Source: Mesostigma viride (lineage: Eukaryota; Streptophyta; Mesostigmatophyceae; Mesostigmatales; Mesostigmataceae). Taken from it: a DNA stretch of 64,000 bases. The notes beneath the pieces are model-generated. The model was not told the DNA's origin and ran no database searches. It worked only from the letters and a program-made list of their open reading frames with translations. Below, one piece after another: positions 12,320 to 24,111 of the stretch. Position numbers and translations under genes: made by a program. The DNA lies in assembly GCA_009746045.1 (NCBI GenBank), contig RPFO01000104.1, positions 7,808,955 through 7,872,954 of the forward strand, read 5' to 3'. Position 1 is the first letter of the stretch. The number at the start of each line of letters is the position of its first letter.

Positions 12320-13552
12320 ATGCGCTCTGCCATGAAAATCCGTCTGCAGCTCCGTCTGCAGCTTCGCGGCTCAGGTCCGGCAGGCAGCGGTGACACTAGT
12401 CGTGCACTGGTGGTCGCCCAGCAACCTCCCGGGCTTACTGCCTCGCCATTGGCATCGCCTGACCCTAAACGCACCCGCTCAGCCGACAAAACAGGAGGGT
12501 CTTCACGCCCCTCAGAACCGCGCTTTCGGCCCCAACCTTTCCAGGTCGATGATTACGACTGGACCAACATGTCTCCGGACGATGCTATGCACTGCATCTT
12601 CTTCGGGGACTACGCCCCGCTTTACGACCTGTGCCTCCATCTCCACGACGTCAATCGCCTCATCTGCAGCAACGGCAGCCGCTGGCACAACATCAGCATG
12701 CTGTTCGGGTGCCCCCGCCCCCAACTCCAGCGTGCCGTCCTCAACTCCCCGTCTCCAGCTCTCTGATGGCGAGATCTGGGGCCATCCATCTCCGCCCCCC
12801 CACTCCGTTCCATCCTCGATCACGGAAGCCTTCCAGCAGCACGTGACCCCCCTTGCTGCCGACGTAGCAGCAATGGGTGGCACGCTGGCTACTGAACTTC
12901 CTCACCCCCTTTCCACCACCGCCGCCTCCACCTCCACTGCCATCTCCGCCTCCACTGCCGGCATCAAAGCCCAGCTCCTCGACCTCGACCGGCCAACGCC
13001 TTCCGTCAAGCCACCGCCACCGCCCTTGAGTGCTTGCATGACACCGCCGGCCTCACCGCCCAGGCGGTGAAGGACATCGCCGCCCAGCCAGCACCTGCTG
13101 GCCCGCGGCCGGTGATGCTCCCTCCACCTGGGTGGACACCACCTCCACCACCTCCACCATCGCGGCACAACTCAAGCAACAAGCCCTCGACCTTCGCGAG
13201 GAGGCCGACATAAACAAGCGCAGCCACAATGTCATCGTCAAGCACTTCGACCAGCCGGCAGGTGATACCTCCACGAGCCTTGTCGAGGCATTTAAGCGCG
13301 CCATTTTTGCCCCCATGCAACTCACTGGTGAGCTGCGGATGTCGGCTGTCCGCCTCCCCCGCGCGCGCGGGGGAAGGCTGGCCCGGCACCCGTGCTCCTC
13401 ACCTTTGAGTACATGGCGCGGACAAGCTGGCGCGGCATGGCGTTAAATGCCGCAAGAAGCTCTCGGAGACTCGCTTCACGCTGGACGACGACTTGACCCT
13501 GGCCCAGCAACAGCGGCGACGCGAGCTATATGGCCGACCTACCTTTATGCAG
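12320..13552 (+). pseudogene. L1-ORF1p-like protein of copy B, frameshifted and interrupted
   Basis: The N-terminal frame (12320-12766) is the best preserved of the family on the plus strand. A Pro/Ser/Arg-rich start is followed by DDYDWTNMSPDDAMHCIFFG, then YDLCLHLHDVNRLICSNGSR and GCPRPQLQRAVLNS. It then shifts frame into a Thr/Ser/Ala/Pro-rich middle (12770-13070) and again into IAAQLKQQALDLREEADINK and VIVKHFDQPAGD (about 13150-13270), the start of the RNA-binding half. The conserved C-terminal LDDDLT-QQQRRREL segment spans 13480-13530. The LTR element insertion removes the last residues. Confidence 0.65.
13548..13552. repeat. Target-site duplication of the LTR element, left
   Basis: TGCAG immediately before the 5' LTR. 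The identical 5 bp follow the 3' LTR at 21023-21027. Confidence 0.95.
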
Positions 13553-14249
13553 TGTAACAACCAAATGTTACATCCAAAGTTTTCCTACTGGTGACCTTAT
13601 CATGAGTTCTTGGGGACAATTATTTGGATAGTTAGGAGGCTTCGACGTATGAGTATAGGCCTGCTGAGATCTGTCGAATTATTGTTCTACCCTCATTGGT
13701 CGTGGCCTGATCCACGTGGGGTACTTTGTATGGTTTAGTTCAGCCAGTCATAGATTCTCTTTAAGACTGTCGTACCTGGTGGATCTGGTTCCAGGTCACG
13801 GAGATTCTGTAGTGCTGGCCTTGTGCTGTGTTGTGGATTCTGAGGACAGGATCTTACCTTGAGTGATCCTCACTTTTGATTGGTTCTTTCGGGTTAGGGT
13901 TGAGCCGACTCTGCGTGCACGATGACTTTTATACTGATTGTGGCGGCCGTGCATGTGTGCGTGTAAGAAAGCTAAAGCTATGGTGTAATTCAAGGGATTC
14001 CTTGTTTCATCAATCAAACAACCCTCGCTAAAAGTCAACTATAACTTCAACAGATAGTCGACTTGGATATAACATTGTCTGTTGTGTCTAACAAGGGTGG
14101 GGACTCATTCCCTTAACTGTTGAAGATCCATCTTCATTGCTTCTCTGGACGTGAAGTTATCTGTCGCGACTCCAACCCAGGTATAAAGATCTTTTCACAT
14201 CAATGTTGAAACTGAGGCTGTTGCAAACACAACATTTTTAGTCGTTACA
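13553..14249 (+). repeat. 5' LTR
   Basis: 697 bp, TGTAAC..GTTACA. By position it should contain the promoter of the element. It includes a minus-strand 80-residue frame duplicated in the other LTR that I regard as chance. Confidence 0.95.
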
Positions 14250-14262
14250 TTGGTATCGGAGG
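14250..14262 (+). promoter_or_regulatory. Primer-binding site
   Basis: TTGGTATCGGAGG starts directly after the 5' LTR. It resembles the initiator-methionine tRNA primer site TGGTATCAGAGC used by many plant LTR elements, with one mismatch in the first nine positions. Confidence 0.7.
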
Positions 14263-15599
14263 TTTCTACCTAGGTGTTGGTGATCTTGATAGTATTAGTT
14301 CACGGTTAACAATGAAAGTCATGCCCGACCCAGAGAGGGTACGTTATGCTGTGTGTTCGGACAGTTTTTAGAGTGTGACTCATCCTTATGTGACAGTCTT
14401 GCTCTGAGAGCTGCTTTGAGCTCACAAGTCTCTAACGTCTTCCCAGTCCGGCATGCGCGACCCATGGAGTGATGAGTAACCCGGAGACACAACCACCGTT
14501 ATGAAGTAAGAGAGTTGAAGATGCAACCACATCTTTAGCAGCTCAACGGACGACCGGTGATGAAAGGGTTTTTTCATCTACTCCCAGACGTCAACTATTT
14601 GGATTCGTGCAATATTTCATAGACAAGCGTACTTACTTACGGGCTGTCGGCTGGCTGGCCGCATCGTGCTGAAGTCCGACCACCGCCCTGTCTGTCGTGG
14701 CTGCTGACGCCGCAGTCTCCTCCTAGCTCCAAACATCTTTATATATTAGCATTACGCAAGTGTTGCTACGTTTCGAGCAGGGCAATGCGGAGTGTTGGTC
14801 CAGTAGCTCAGCAGGTCCGGCTCCAGAATCCTGCTAGGAGCTGTTTTTTTTTCCTGCCGGCTCTGTTTTCCGCCAGGCTGACATGGCGCTACGGGTTATG
14901 GCTGAGCCGACGCACTGTTGCTGCCGACGGCACCTATCACCCGGCTTCCGGGTTGCGGCTGCACGCACGACCACCACCGCGACCGCCTGACTACGTCGCT
15001 GTCTCAGGTTGTTTTTTTCCCGGTGCTGCTTTTCTTTGACGACATTGTTACGGTGTGGCTCAGGTTACACCTCGTGTCTTTTGAGGGTGGCTCCGGATGA
15101 GCGGACAGTAGGGATTCATGGCTGCCTTTCTTTTTGCATGGGCAGCCTACCCTAGCTGTTTAAGGACTGTGGCACGTTCTTAATTCACGCGTCGCCAAAC
15201 ATTTATTTCAGTTGTGAGGGAAACTCTTCCTTTTCTTGTTGAGCAACATGACAGTGGAGGCGTTCTAGGTGGAGCTTTGGTTCCTCCCACGTGGATGGTG
15301 GTTTGGTTTTGGTGGGGAGGAGAACAACGGCATCTGAGTTGTTCCCACTATCAACATGGTACTATGGAAAGGGCGAGCTCCCTAGGAGTTGTCCAGAGTG
15401 GTCCAGATTGGTGGCAGCTACGTCTGGTTACCCTGAGCAATTTTTTGCGGGGGAGTGGACATCCTGGCTGTCTGCAATGTAATTTCCAGACGGCATCACA
15501 CATGCCAGGGCAGAACAACAGCAGGTACGGGGTTTCCACTATCATACTTGGACAGCTGTGTCTAGTTACCCTGAGAAAATTTCTGCGGGGGAGTGGATA

Positions 15600-15850
15600 T
15601 CACAGGTCTGCCAAAGGGGTTGCCAGATGCTATCATGGAGGCACATGGCATGGTAGATGCCACCACATCAGGGGACATCGGGATACCTGCAGTGGGTTGT
15701 CCCCAAAAGGGTATCACATGAGTTGGATATCCCAGGTCTGCCAAAGGGTTGCCAGATGCTATCATGGAGGCATATGGCATGGTAGATGCCACCACATCAG
15801 GGGACATCGGGATACCTGCAGTAGGTTGTCCCCCGGAGGGTATCACACGG
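15600..15850 (+). repeat. Tandem duplication of about 130 bp inside the LTR element
   Basis: Two nearly identical units start at GGTCTGCCAAAG (15605 and 15735). They carry ATGCTATCATGGAGGCA and CACCACATCAGGGGACATCG. They are part of a non-coding internal region. Confidence 0.85.
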
Positions 15851-18800
15851 GCACCCATGAGTTGCCAGGGGTCTCTTGCATGGGTTGCCCACTTGCCAGA
15901 CGGTGTCCTTTGACACACGTTCCCAGAGGGGGTGGACCACTTGCTTGACAACGTCCCCTTACAAGTGGGGTGTGGGTCACTTGCCAGTTGGGGCCCTTAC
16001 CTGCGCCAGACCATTGTGACCACACATTTACTTCTCCGAGGACATGATGGTTACCACTGCTTGTTGGCAGATGGCCCCTGTTGGGCCTAGGAGGTGCACT
16101 AGGACAGCAAGTATGGACACCAGGGCTGCTGTCATAGTTCTTATCTGTGAATATATCTGATATAGTTCTCAGATCAGAATTTTTGACACTGGGCAAGGCG
16201 CTTTTAGGCCCATTCTCTTGACTTTTGGGCAGTTGTGCGGGCTGTTGGACCACCTCAGGCCCTTGTCACTCCTTAGGCTTAGGAGTTCTGGCTACCTGGC
16301 ACTTGGTAGTAGCCATGTTAGAGTCAGCTGTCTTGACAGGTTGGCAGTCTGTGGTTTGCCTACTAGGCAGTTTTTCTGAGTGCCATAGTGAAGGTTGCTG
16401 GCTCCTTCTGGCAGCTGATTGACGTTCAGTCCGGGAAGTTGACAGCATGTGGTCATTCTTCCAAGCAGCTTCTGGAGCCAGGCTCATTGGTGTCCGTTCC
16501 AGGCCTCCTTAAAGCAGCTTAGTCACTTCCCCATCGCGTGACCGGCGCAAGCAGCTAGTCTTGGTTGTCCAGTCAGGCAACCGCTGTGTTGACTACCCAC
16601 ATGTGGGGGTGGTCCAACGCTGATTGGGCGTGGTGGCAGTAGCCTATTGGGGACTTGAGGCCAGTGGGGGATTGGTAACTTGTCAATGGCGGACATGGTG
16701 CATGGAGGCGACGCTGGAGAGTATCCTGGTGGTTGACTAGTGCTGTTGGTGGTGACTGCAAGCACTCAATGGTGGAGACTTCATCAAGCACTGCATGGTG
16801 GCCGCTGGGACTCTGGTGACTTGGGGACGCCCAAGTGACGCGTATCTGTAATGCTGGTGCTTGCTCCTGACGCTGTGTTGGGTCCTGCCTGCTGGTGGAC
16901 ATCAAGCCAGCCGTGTGCAGATGAGTAACCTCCTACCCTTGCTTTGCCCTGCTATGGACTTATCCTTGCTTGCATGGTGCCAGGATGGCTTGTTGTCTTG
17001 ATAGTACACCATCCGCCCTTGAGCTGATTGCTTGCACAGCATGATGGTTGTATGAATAGGACTGCTTGCACGGGGGGTCTGGCATCATGTTTGCATGGGT
17101 AGGATGTCCTTGTGGGTTGGATGATGGGCGGGATCAACGGAGCTACAACTGTGGGGCCGGCTGGAATCTTTGGCATGACAGTGATGACAATGGTGCCCAC
17201 TCCGTTGCCTCTTAATTGAGGAGTTGGACTACTGGGTGCTGGGCGGGGGCTCACATGAGCTTAGAGGTGTGGGTTTGTTGAGGGACCCATTCAGCCCTTT
17301 ACCACCCTTACAACCTGCCTCATATGCATCAGTATCCGTGGTACACTGACATTAATACTATTTGGCAGTCTACGTGGTTCACGAACATGGATACTACCTT
17401 CCATGCTTTGACTAGGGGGACATTGTTCAGTCTACTTGCTAGGGCCCTGCCAAGCTGAGGGTGTATCTGTTTGATGACTGATGGCCTCATCCAGCATACC
17501 CTTATGCTGCCCTACTTGTGCAACCTTGTCTTGGGCTCCTTCGATCCTAATGCCCACATTACCTTGCATGGTAGTGCCACCTGGATGGTTGCGGGGAGTG
17601 ATGTTGTTGCTGGGGGCCCTGCCAAGCTTGAGCACATCAGTTGCCTGATTGGTGATTGCTTTCAGTTTGCTCTCAAGCTGCCCTGTATGCAACTCCGTCT
17701 TGGACACTTTGCTGTAGTGCCCATCCCATCTTTAGTCATGAGGTGCATAGGACGCCGTTATAGAGAGACCCTGCAGGCCACCAGTGGGTCAGTGGGCTGA
17801 GAGACAGGCCTCCCCCACCCTTCTATGGTTGGCTGGGCCTCTGTCCTTATGCGTATTCCATGGCGTTTGTTCCTGCTAGGTTATGCTGTCAATCTTGGGA
17901 AGTTGATACCAGGATTATTACAGCTTATTCTACGCAGAGGGGTGGAATTATTAGGCATGCTGGTAGTCTCCAGTTTACCAGTTATGCTGAGGGGGATTTG
18001 TGTGGGGAGCAGGGCGTGCAGGGGATTGGGCTGCGTCTAAACCTTGCATGGGGTAGCGTGTGCTACGCTTTACCAGTTGGGGCATACCGTTCATAATGCT
18101 GGTGAGGCATTACGGATCTTTTGCTATCCCTATCAAGGCTGTGGATGGTTTCCCAGGCATCTTATGGAGAAATAGTGTGCCTTGGCTCATAAAAAGCCAC
18201 TGGCTATGGGTTGAGAGTACTAGCTACTAAGGAGATGTGGCTTTACCTCACTCTTACTCCTGTGGGTGCGACTGGAGGGGGGGAAATTTTGTTCTGGTGG
18301 GGAGGAGATCTATGAGGATCATAGCGTGGAGACACCTTGGGATTTCAGTTCATCTTTTCTGGGTCTCCTCATAGATCCCTGACTATCCTCATAGAACCTG
18401 ATGGTATCCTGGTTTCGCTGGCCATCGGTGGGCTATTTTGGCTGTGCTTTGTTGCATCTCCCCAACCTGCTGACGGGTACCCACTGGAGACAACCCTGTC
18501 CACGGCCTCATGGGCGTACTTCTGAGATAACCTTGCTCTTCATGAGGCGACCCTGTTGGCGACGTCTTCCTGCTGGATTGCTCCTGTCTCTTGGTGACTG
18601 CACTTCCACCTGGGGCGCTGTTGACGTTTCCTCGTTCCAGTTTGCGTGGACTGCCGGGTGTCAGCGGGCCTTGGACTTGCTGCAGCAGAAGCTCATGCCA
18701 GCCCTGTGTTAGGATTGAGCATTCTTGGCATCCATCCAGCCTGCTATGACCTGATGAGCCTTGGACCCTGCATGGCAGCCCAAGTTAATTATGGGGGGTT

Positions 18801-20310
18801 GGCTGTATAGAGGGTTAGCCTTGCTACATGACACTCTGCTTCCTGCCCTGATCAAGCAGTGAGAGCTGTCAGTATTCATGGCATGGATCCCTGTGGATGA
18901 CCCGTTATCCCTGGGAATGTCAGGCTTGTCCTTCACCCGTGGACTCTAGCTGAGGGAGGGTGGTGTCCCAGAACCTGGAGTGGCCTCACCTTGTTTGGCT
19001 TAGGTGCCTTGACCCTGTTGACTCCTTCCTGGATTCATGTGGACTCATCGAATCTGACTGGGATCTGAGTTGAGTGGGATGGACTCTTGGGGGAGTTTGG
19101 TGGGACTAAGCTGAGATGACATCCAGATCTTGGTGACCAGCTTCTGAGGATAGTTGAGGGGATCTGAGCCTGGATGGCACATGGAGAGTGACTTCTGTGT
19201 TGTACCCCGACATATGACATATGGAGTTGTTCACCTAGGGCTTGATGCCTGGTATGATTAAGACGTGGTTCATGTATGCACACCAGCCTGTATGAGAGTG
19301 GCTCCCCTTTTTGTGGCTCATCTGCTGCATAGGATGTATGCATTGTCACCAGGACCTGAGTTTGATATGAGGCCTACTGAGGGGCAGGACATGCTAGCAG
19401 CCTTACCTGAGGCCTTGAAGGAGGCATTTACTCAGTTGCAGCCAGTGAGTATGGGAGAGGCTTCCTACAGGGAGCTGTTGGAGTTTCAGTTCAGAAGGGT
19501 GACTTTGATTTGGTTCCTTCTTTCTCCAGCTCAGCCAGAAGGTGTTTTCCTTTGGAGACTTCTACCTCTTTTGCAATCCCGGGTTGCCCAAGTACACTGT
19601 GGAACTTAGGGTCCGTCTGATGCCACTATGGGTGCTGGTGCCCTGATAGGTGCTAAGTGGTCTGTGGTCAAGACCTTTCTGCAGTTCTGGTGAGCGTACA
19701 GATCAGGGGTGAGCAGGCACAAGACGTCCTCTACTTGGGTGATGGACCCGGCGAGTCAGTCTGTGGTGCTCCTCTCCTGGGGCATGCTTCCGCTATGCTG
19801 TCCAGATGGTGGCAGGGGCTACTGAGACTTGCATGGTGCTGAAGGTCAGCAGGAACTGGCCAGAGTTGGCCCACGTGGTGGGGCAGTTTCCCATGTGTGG
19901 ACCCAATGGCAAGGTGGCCTGAATGGGGATTGGTATAGCCTGTGAGGAACAGGGCTGAGAAGGAAAGGGGGGCTTTGGATTGTGGTGTGAGGGGGGGGAT
20001 TCCAGGATGGATGATGGGGGGGCTCCATTCCAGTTCTGATGTTCCAGTCCGGAGTTCCAGAATTCCAGAATGATGACGGGATGACTTCCCGTATTGCTGT
20101 GATTATCTGGGCTTGTAGTGGATAAGGATGTGACTTGTCTTCCTTAAGCACCTGTGACTAGATGTTTATGAGATAGGAGGCCCTGGCTTCAGGGATGTAA
20201 AAACCCATCTGCTTGTCCCAAGAGATGGTGGACTTCCTGTTTATTGTTGTGTTGTTCTTGTGTAGGTTGTTGTTTATTCTTCTTGGCTTCTAGGAACTGG
20301 GAGTTCCTGT

Positions 20311-20325
20311 CTTGAGGGGGAGATA
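20311..20325 (+). promoter_or_regulatory. Polypurine tract
   Basis: TTGAGGGGGAGATA lies directly before the 3' LTR, in the position expected for plus-strand DNA priming. The same tract is found, reverse-complemented, beside the LTR at 54381. Confidence 0.75.
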
Positions 20326-21022
20326 TGTAACAACCAAATGTTACATCCAAAGTTTTCCTACTGGTGACCTTATCATGAGTTCTTGGGGACAATTATTTGG
20401 ATAGTTAGGAGGCTTCGACGTATGAGTATAGGCCTGCTGAGATCTGTCGAATTATTGTTCTACCCTCATTGGTCGTGGCCTGATCCACGTGGGGTACTTT
20501 GTATGGTTTAGTTCAGCCAGTCATAGATTCTCTTTAAGACTGTCGTACCTGGTGGATCTGGTTCCAGGTCACGGAGATTCTGTAGTGCTGGCCTTGTGCT
20601 GTGTTGTGGATTCTGAGGACAGGATCTTACCTTGAGTGATCCTCACTTTTGATTGGTTCTTTCGGGTTAGGGTTGAGCCGACTCTGCGTGCACGATGACT
20701 TTTATACTGATTGTGGCGGCCGTGCATGTGTGCGTGTAAGAAAGCTAAAGCTATGGTGTAATTCAAGGGATTCCTTGTTTCATCAATCAAACAACCCTCG
20801 CTAAAAGTCAACTATAACTTCAACAGATAGTCGACTTGGATATAACATTGTCTGTTGTGTCTAACAAGGGTGGGGACTCATTCCCTTAACTGTTGAAGAT
20901 CCATCTTCATTGCTTCTCTGGACGTGAAGTTATCTGTCGCGACTCCAACCCAGGTATAAAGATCTTTTCACATCAATGTTGAAACTGAGGCTGTTGCAAA
21001 CACAACATTTTTAGTCGTTACA
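20326..21022 (+). repeat. 3' LTR
   Basis: 697 bp and, as far as I can read, identical to the 5' LTR. It is followed by the TSD copy TGCAG (21023-21027), after which the split ORF1 element resumes. Confidence 0.95.
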
Positions 21023-21596
21023 TGCAGCTGCGGCAGAGCGCAGGGGGGAAGCCGGTATACTGGAGAGGGGCGGTCATCCACGTTGACCACAAGCCCTGGC
21101 TGGCAGGCACCTCCTGCCACCTCAGACTAGGGAATATATACAGTAGTGTACAGATTAGCCAGGCTTAGCCTAGCGTGTGGCCCACGCGCATGTGAGCCCA
21201 TAATGGCCCCCATGGATGATGCCTTCAGAATTTAGCCAAGCCATGCATGCCTATAATGGGACCTCCCATGGATGTTGCATGAAGAATTTAGCCATGCTAT
21301 GCCTATGCAGAGAGATGCTCTCTGCTGAGAAGCCATGCCCTTGCTCTTGTATAGCTATTTTCTGATCGATCTAGCTATGATGATCTTCCCCCACATGACA
21401 GGCTCCCCCTTAGCTGGGCATAGCTTGATAGATCATGGGGGTGCAGGTGCCCTGGCGCACCTAGAGCAGGGGTAGTTTACATTCCCACCCTTGCAGGAAG
21501 TAGCCTGGAAGGTATTAAAAGCCCTATTCTGATCAGGCACTCTGCAAAGGTGAAAACCATTTGCGTTCAGTGCCATATGCCCCTTCTCCGGGATAT

Positions 21597-21922
21597 TAAA
21601 AAAATTAAATTAAATTATAACATGCCTCCGTTGGGAGATCATGTAGCACATATTCCATGATGGATGGGTGGGGTGGAGGAAGCCGCGTAATCGAACTATC
21701 CTAACTCTAAGCTATCTAGTCTAGAAAATCCTAACTACACTACTCATCAAAACGCCTCCTCCTCTTGGGGGGAGGGGGCTTGCCCACAGGGTCGGGCGTG
21801 TGAGCCTTGATCGACAATCTTCTGCCACCGCGTCTTGTCCTGCATGGCAGTCCAAAGACGGGAGAGAGAGTGGATGCGGTTCTCAAACTGGGCTGGGACC
21901 ACTAGGTCGTCCAGCAAGATCT
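21597..21922 (-). mobile_element. 5'-truncated LINE 3' end in the 3' UTR of copy B
   Basis: Minus orientation. The tail (TTAATTT-rich) is at 21597-21620, with the CTCC-CAAC-GGAG hairpin next to it and the ORF2 C-terminal coding remnant extending to 21922. A perfect 7-bp duplication, GGGATAT, flanks it (21590-21596, 21923-21929). Joining the flanks recreates the 3' UTR seen in copy D. Confidence 0.85.
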
Positions 21923-22029
21923 GGGATATGTGCTACAGATACTCCCAACGGAGTTATGTTTCTAATTAATTAATTAATACTCCCAACGGAGTTATGTTCC
22001 TCATTAACTAATTAAATAATTAATCCTAA

Positions 22030-22122
22030 ACAACTCGAACATGCGGAAAAGATAACGGCAGGCTCGAGCTACCATGGTCCGGATTCTCCCGATTTCTGGC
22101 CTGCGCTGGTTGTCACCTTGAT
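22030..22122 (+). repeat. Dispersed 90-bp motif, copy 3
   Basis: Full-length copy with CTCGAACATGCGGAAAAGAT upstream and the core downstream. An inverted, more diverged copy lies only about 40 bp away, so the pair could form a long stem. Confidence 0.85.
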
Positions 22123-22160
22123 AACTTTGCATGCATGCCAACGTTCGTGCTCGCTCTACA

Positions 22161-22257
22161 TGAGACAACCAGTTAGCGCAGGCCAGAAATCTGGAGAATC
22201 GATCCAGACCATGATAAAAGGTAGCTCGAGCTTGCTGTAATATCTTATCCGCGCTCG
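22161..22257 (-). repeat. Dispersed 90-bp motif, copy 4 (diverged)
   Basis: Inverted relative to copy 3. It has small insertions (AGTTAGCGCAGG and GATCGATCC) and reads to ATCTTATCCGCGCTCG. Confidence 0.8.
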
Positions 22258-24111
22258 TTGCGCCCTTTATACGGTTTCGTACAAAGAATTTTGCATGCAT
22301 GCACGGTGTGACACGAGGTTGCATGCATCATTTAATTTTGTTTTCAAGAAGTCTGGACAATACGGGTTAGTTCAGTAGCAATTTAAAGTAAGAGGCCTAG
22401 CGCCGGCCTAGCTCTGACCACACGGCTTCCCGCTAATGATTATCTGTTTGCCAATATTGGCTTAGAATGCCTTGCATCCGCTAGGTGTACGCTGACATCA
22501 GGTCTTATTGCACTCATCGTCGCTGCCAGGATCTCCTCGTAAGTAGTCTTGTCTGCAACTGTGGCCTGCCAAGGTTCTTGGCAGTGAAATAAGGATGGGT
22601 GTCTCTTCCCTCCTTGTTGTATAGCAACCAGGGGTGTGAAGTTATGTATTATTACTTTGTACTCCCCAACGGGAGCGCGTGAGTAATGAATAAATGAATG
22701 AAGAGGCACAAATCATCCCTGTAACTCTGGCGCCTGGCGGGGTAAAGCGCCGCATGCACGAGGTAGTGCCAGGAAGCGAACACAATTCCCTCCTGTGATT
22801 CGTGCACTGCCAAACAAGATGTGTTAGTTAACTAAGGGGCGAGCCCTACATCGCATTTTTACGCTTGCGCCTCTGGCGAGTATCACCGCAGCAAACTCCT
22901 GGCGACATATCATGAGCTCTATTCACAACGCGGAACACTGCAGCATCAGCCTTCTTTGCATGTCTCAGGTGGCAAGTCGGCAGGGGGCCACCTCAACAGG
23001 CTGTGCCCACCACCCACCGGGCTGCCCAGTCATGCTGGAAACTTTGGGCAAGGGTTCTATCGGCATGGTGTGTGCCCCAGAGAGGGCCAGCGGACCATGA
23101 GTCGTCCGGTCAGCCCACATTGGCCCCTTGAATAGCTTCCCCTTCCATCATGTGCGGCATGCGCCTCCTCACACCCTGCACCGGGTGGTCCAAGGGAGGC
23201 AATCGACGAGGCAACCACCACGAGGGCGAACCATGGCACAGGCTGGGTGCCTGGCCTTATCCCCCCACCCCTGCTTCACGCCACTGCGTGATGCTGGTTG
23301 GCAAAATACCAGGCAGACAGCCCATGCTTCACGCCCACGGCGCCCTACGCTGGAGAGCGGAGTAGCCTGTGGGGCTAATCCCGTTGCCCGGGGCCAGGTG
23401 GGGCCCACGAACAACGCCTCTTCCCCCAAGCTAGCGCGGCAGCCAGTCCACCACGCCCGGTTGTTTGCCCTTTTAAGCCCTGCCCGACCGGTTGCCCTGA
23501 CGCCACGGCCCCCTCATCACCCACCCTTGTTGAAACCCGCTGGCTTGACCAGCCCCCGACGGCCCGCACCGCGCCGCTAGGTGGGTGCCTCGTGCCCCCG
23601 CCCGCATGACAATTTCCCGCGTGGCTAGGCGTTCATGGGCACAAAGCTGCCCCCCCCCGAAAAATTTTTTCCTCCTCGTGGAGCGTAGGGCCCGCTCCCA
23701 TGGCCGCCTCCAAGGCACCACCGGTCACATAATCGCATCAACGCTCCCGCGCGCAAATGCTCAAGAGGCCTTGCGCTTCCCCTTACATGACCGCTGCCCT
23801 GCGCCCCTCCCTGACATGACCGCGTCCGACGGGCAACCCATGGCACTAGAATGGCCGAACATATCGTGCCCCCCTCCCGCGACTACATCAACCGCAATTG
23901 AGTGTAAGAGGTTCCCTGTAACTTGGCCGTGGGGAGTCATGCCCCCCCCTTTGATGACCAATCCCATGTCATCCTTCCCATGACCGCATCAAGCGTGCTT
24001 GTTCAATACACCACCTGAAGACGGCTTGCTCAGGTGACCACCTGAAACGCATTTTCTTTTCAAAAAACCGTATCGAAAACCCTTCGTCGCGTGAACCACC
24101 GCAAGCTTCCC
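22258..24111. other. No recognised gene
   Basis: Short frames only. The minus-strand frame at 22709-22440 has mixed composition but no motif. Positions 23100-24000 are GC-rich with C- and G-runs, and all six frames look like unconstrained sequence. The 3' UTR of the minus-strand membrane-protein gene should occupy the right end. Confidence 0.35.

Larger units (their letters stand above)
13553..21022 (+). mobile_element. Non-autonomous LTR retrotransposon, 7470 bp, LTRs identical by eye
   Basis: It has 697-bp direct LTRs (13553-14249 and 20326-21022) that begin TGTAAC and end GTTACA. I could find no difference between them by eye. A primer-binding site follows the 5' LTR, a purine tract precedes the 3' LTR, and the TSD TGCAG flanks the whole. 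No long frame exists inside. Vestiges of Ty3/gypsy coding remain: FQFAWTAGCQRALDLLQQKL (18635-18700) matches the RT-RNase H connection, and 19265-19450 (FDMRPTEGQDMLAALPEAL) matches the extra ORF of the related minus-strand element at 54.7-56.0 kb. Identical LTRs with decayed coding imply recent mobilisation by enzymes supplied in trans, as in LARD-like elements. Confidence 0.92.
12110..21990 (+). mobile_element. ORF1-only LINE-like element, copy B (split by an LTR element and by a LINE piece)
   Basis: The 5' segment begins near 12110-12150 and ORF1 at 12311. The LTR retrotransposon at 13553-21022 splits ORF1 near its C-terminus. The element resumes at 21023 with the end of ORF1 (Leu-Arg-Gln-Ser-x-Gly-Gly-Lys-Pro-Val-Tyr-Trp) and the 3' UTR, and ends near 21990 in TAATTAATTAATTA. 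A 326-bp LINE piece is inserted at 21597-21922. Without insertions it is about 2.1 kb. Confidence 0.75.

Noticed and set aside
13796..14038. 80-residue minus-strand ORF repeated at 20569-20811 and, related, at 53889-54164
   Set aside because: Its repetition follows from its location in LTRs of one family. The composition is unremarkable and it lies antisense to the LTR, so chance is the simpler explanation.
22440..22709. 89-codon minus-strand frame as a small gene
   Set aside because: No motif, start context or splice support, and it lies beside transposon debris.
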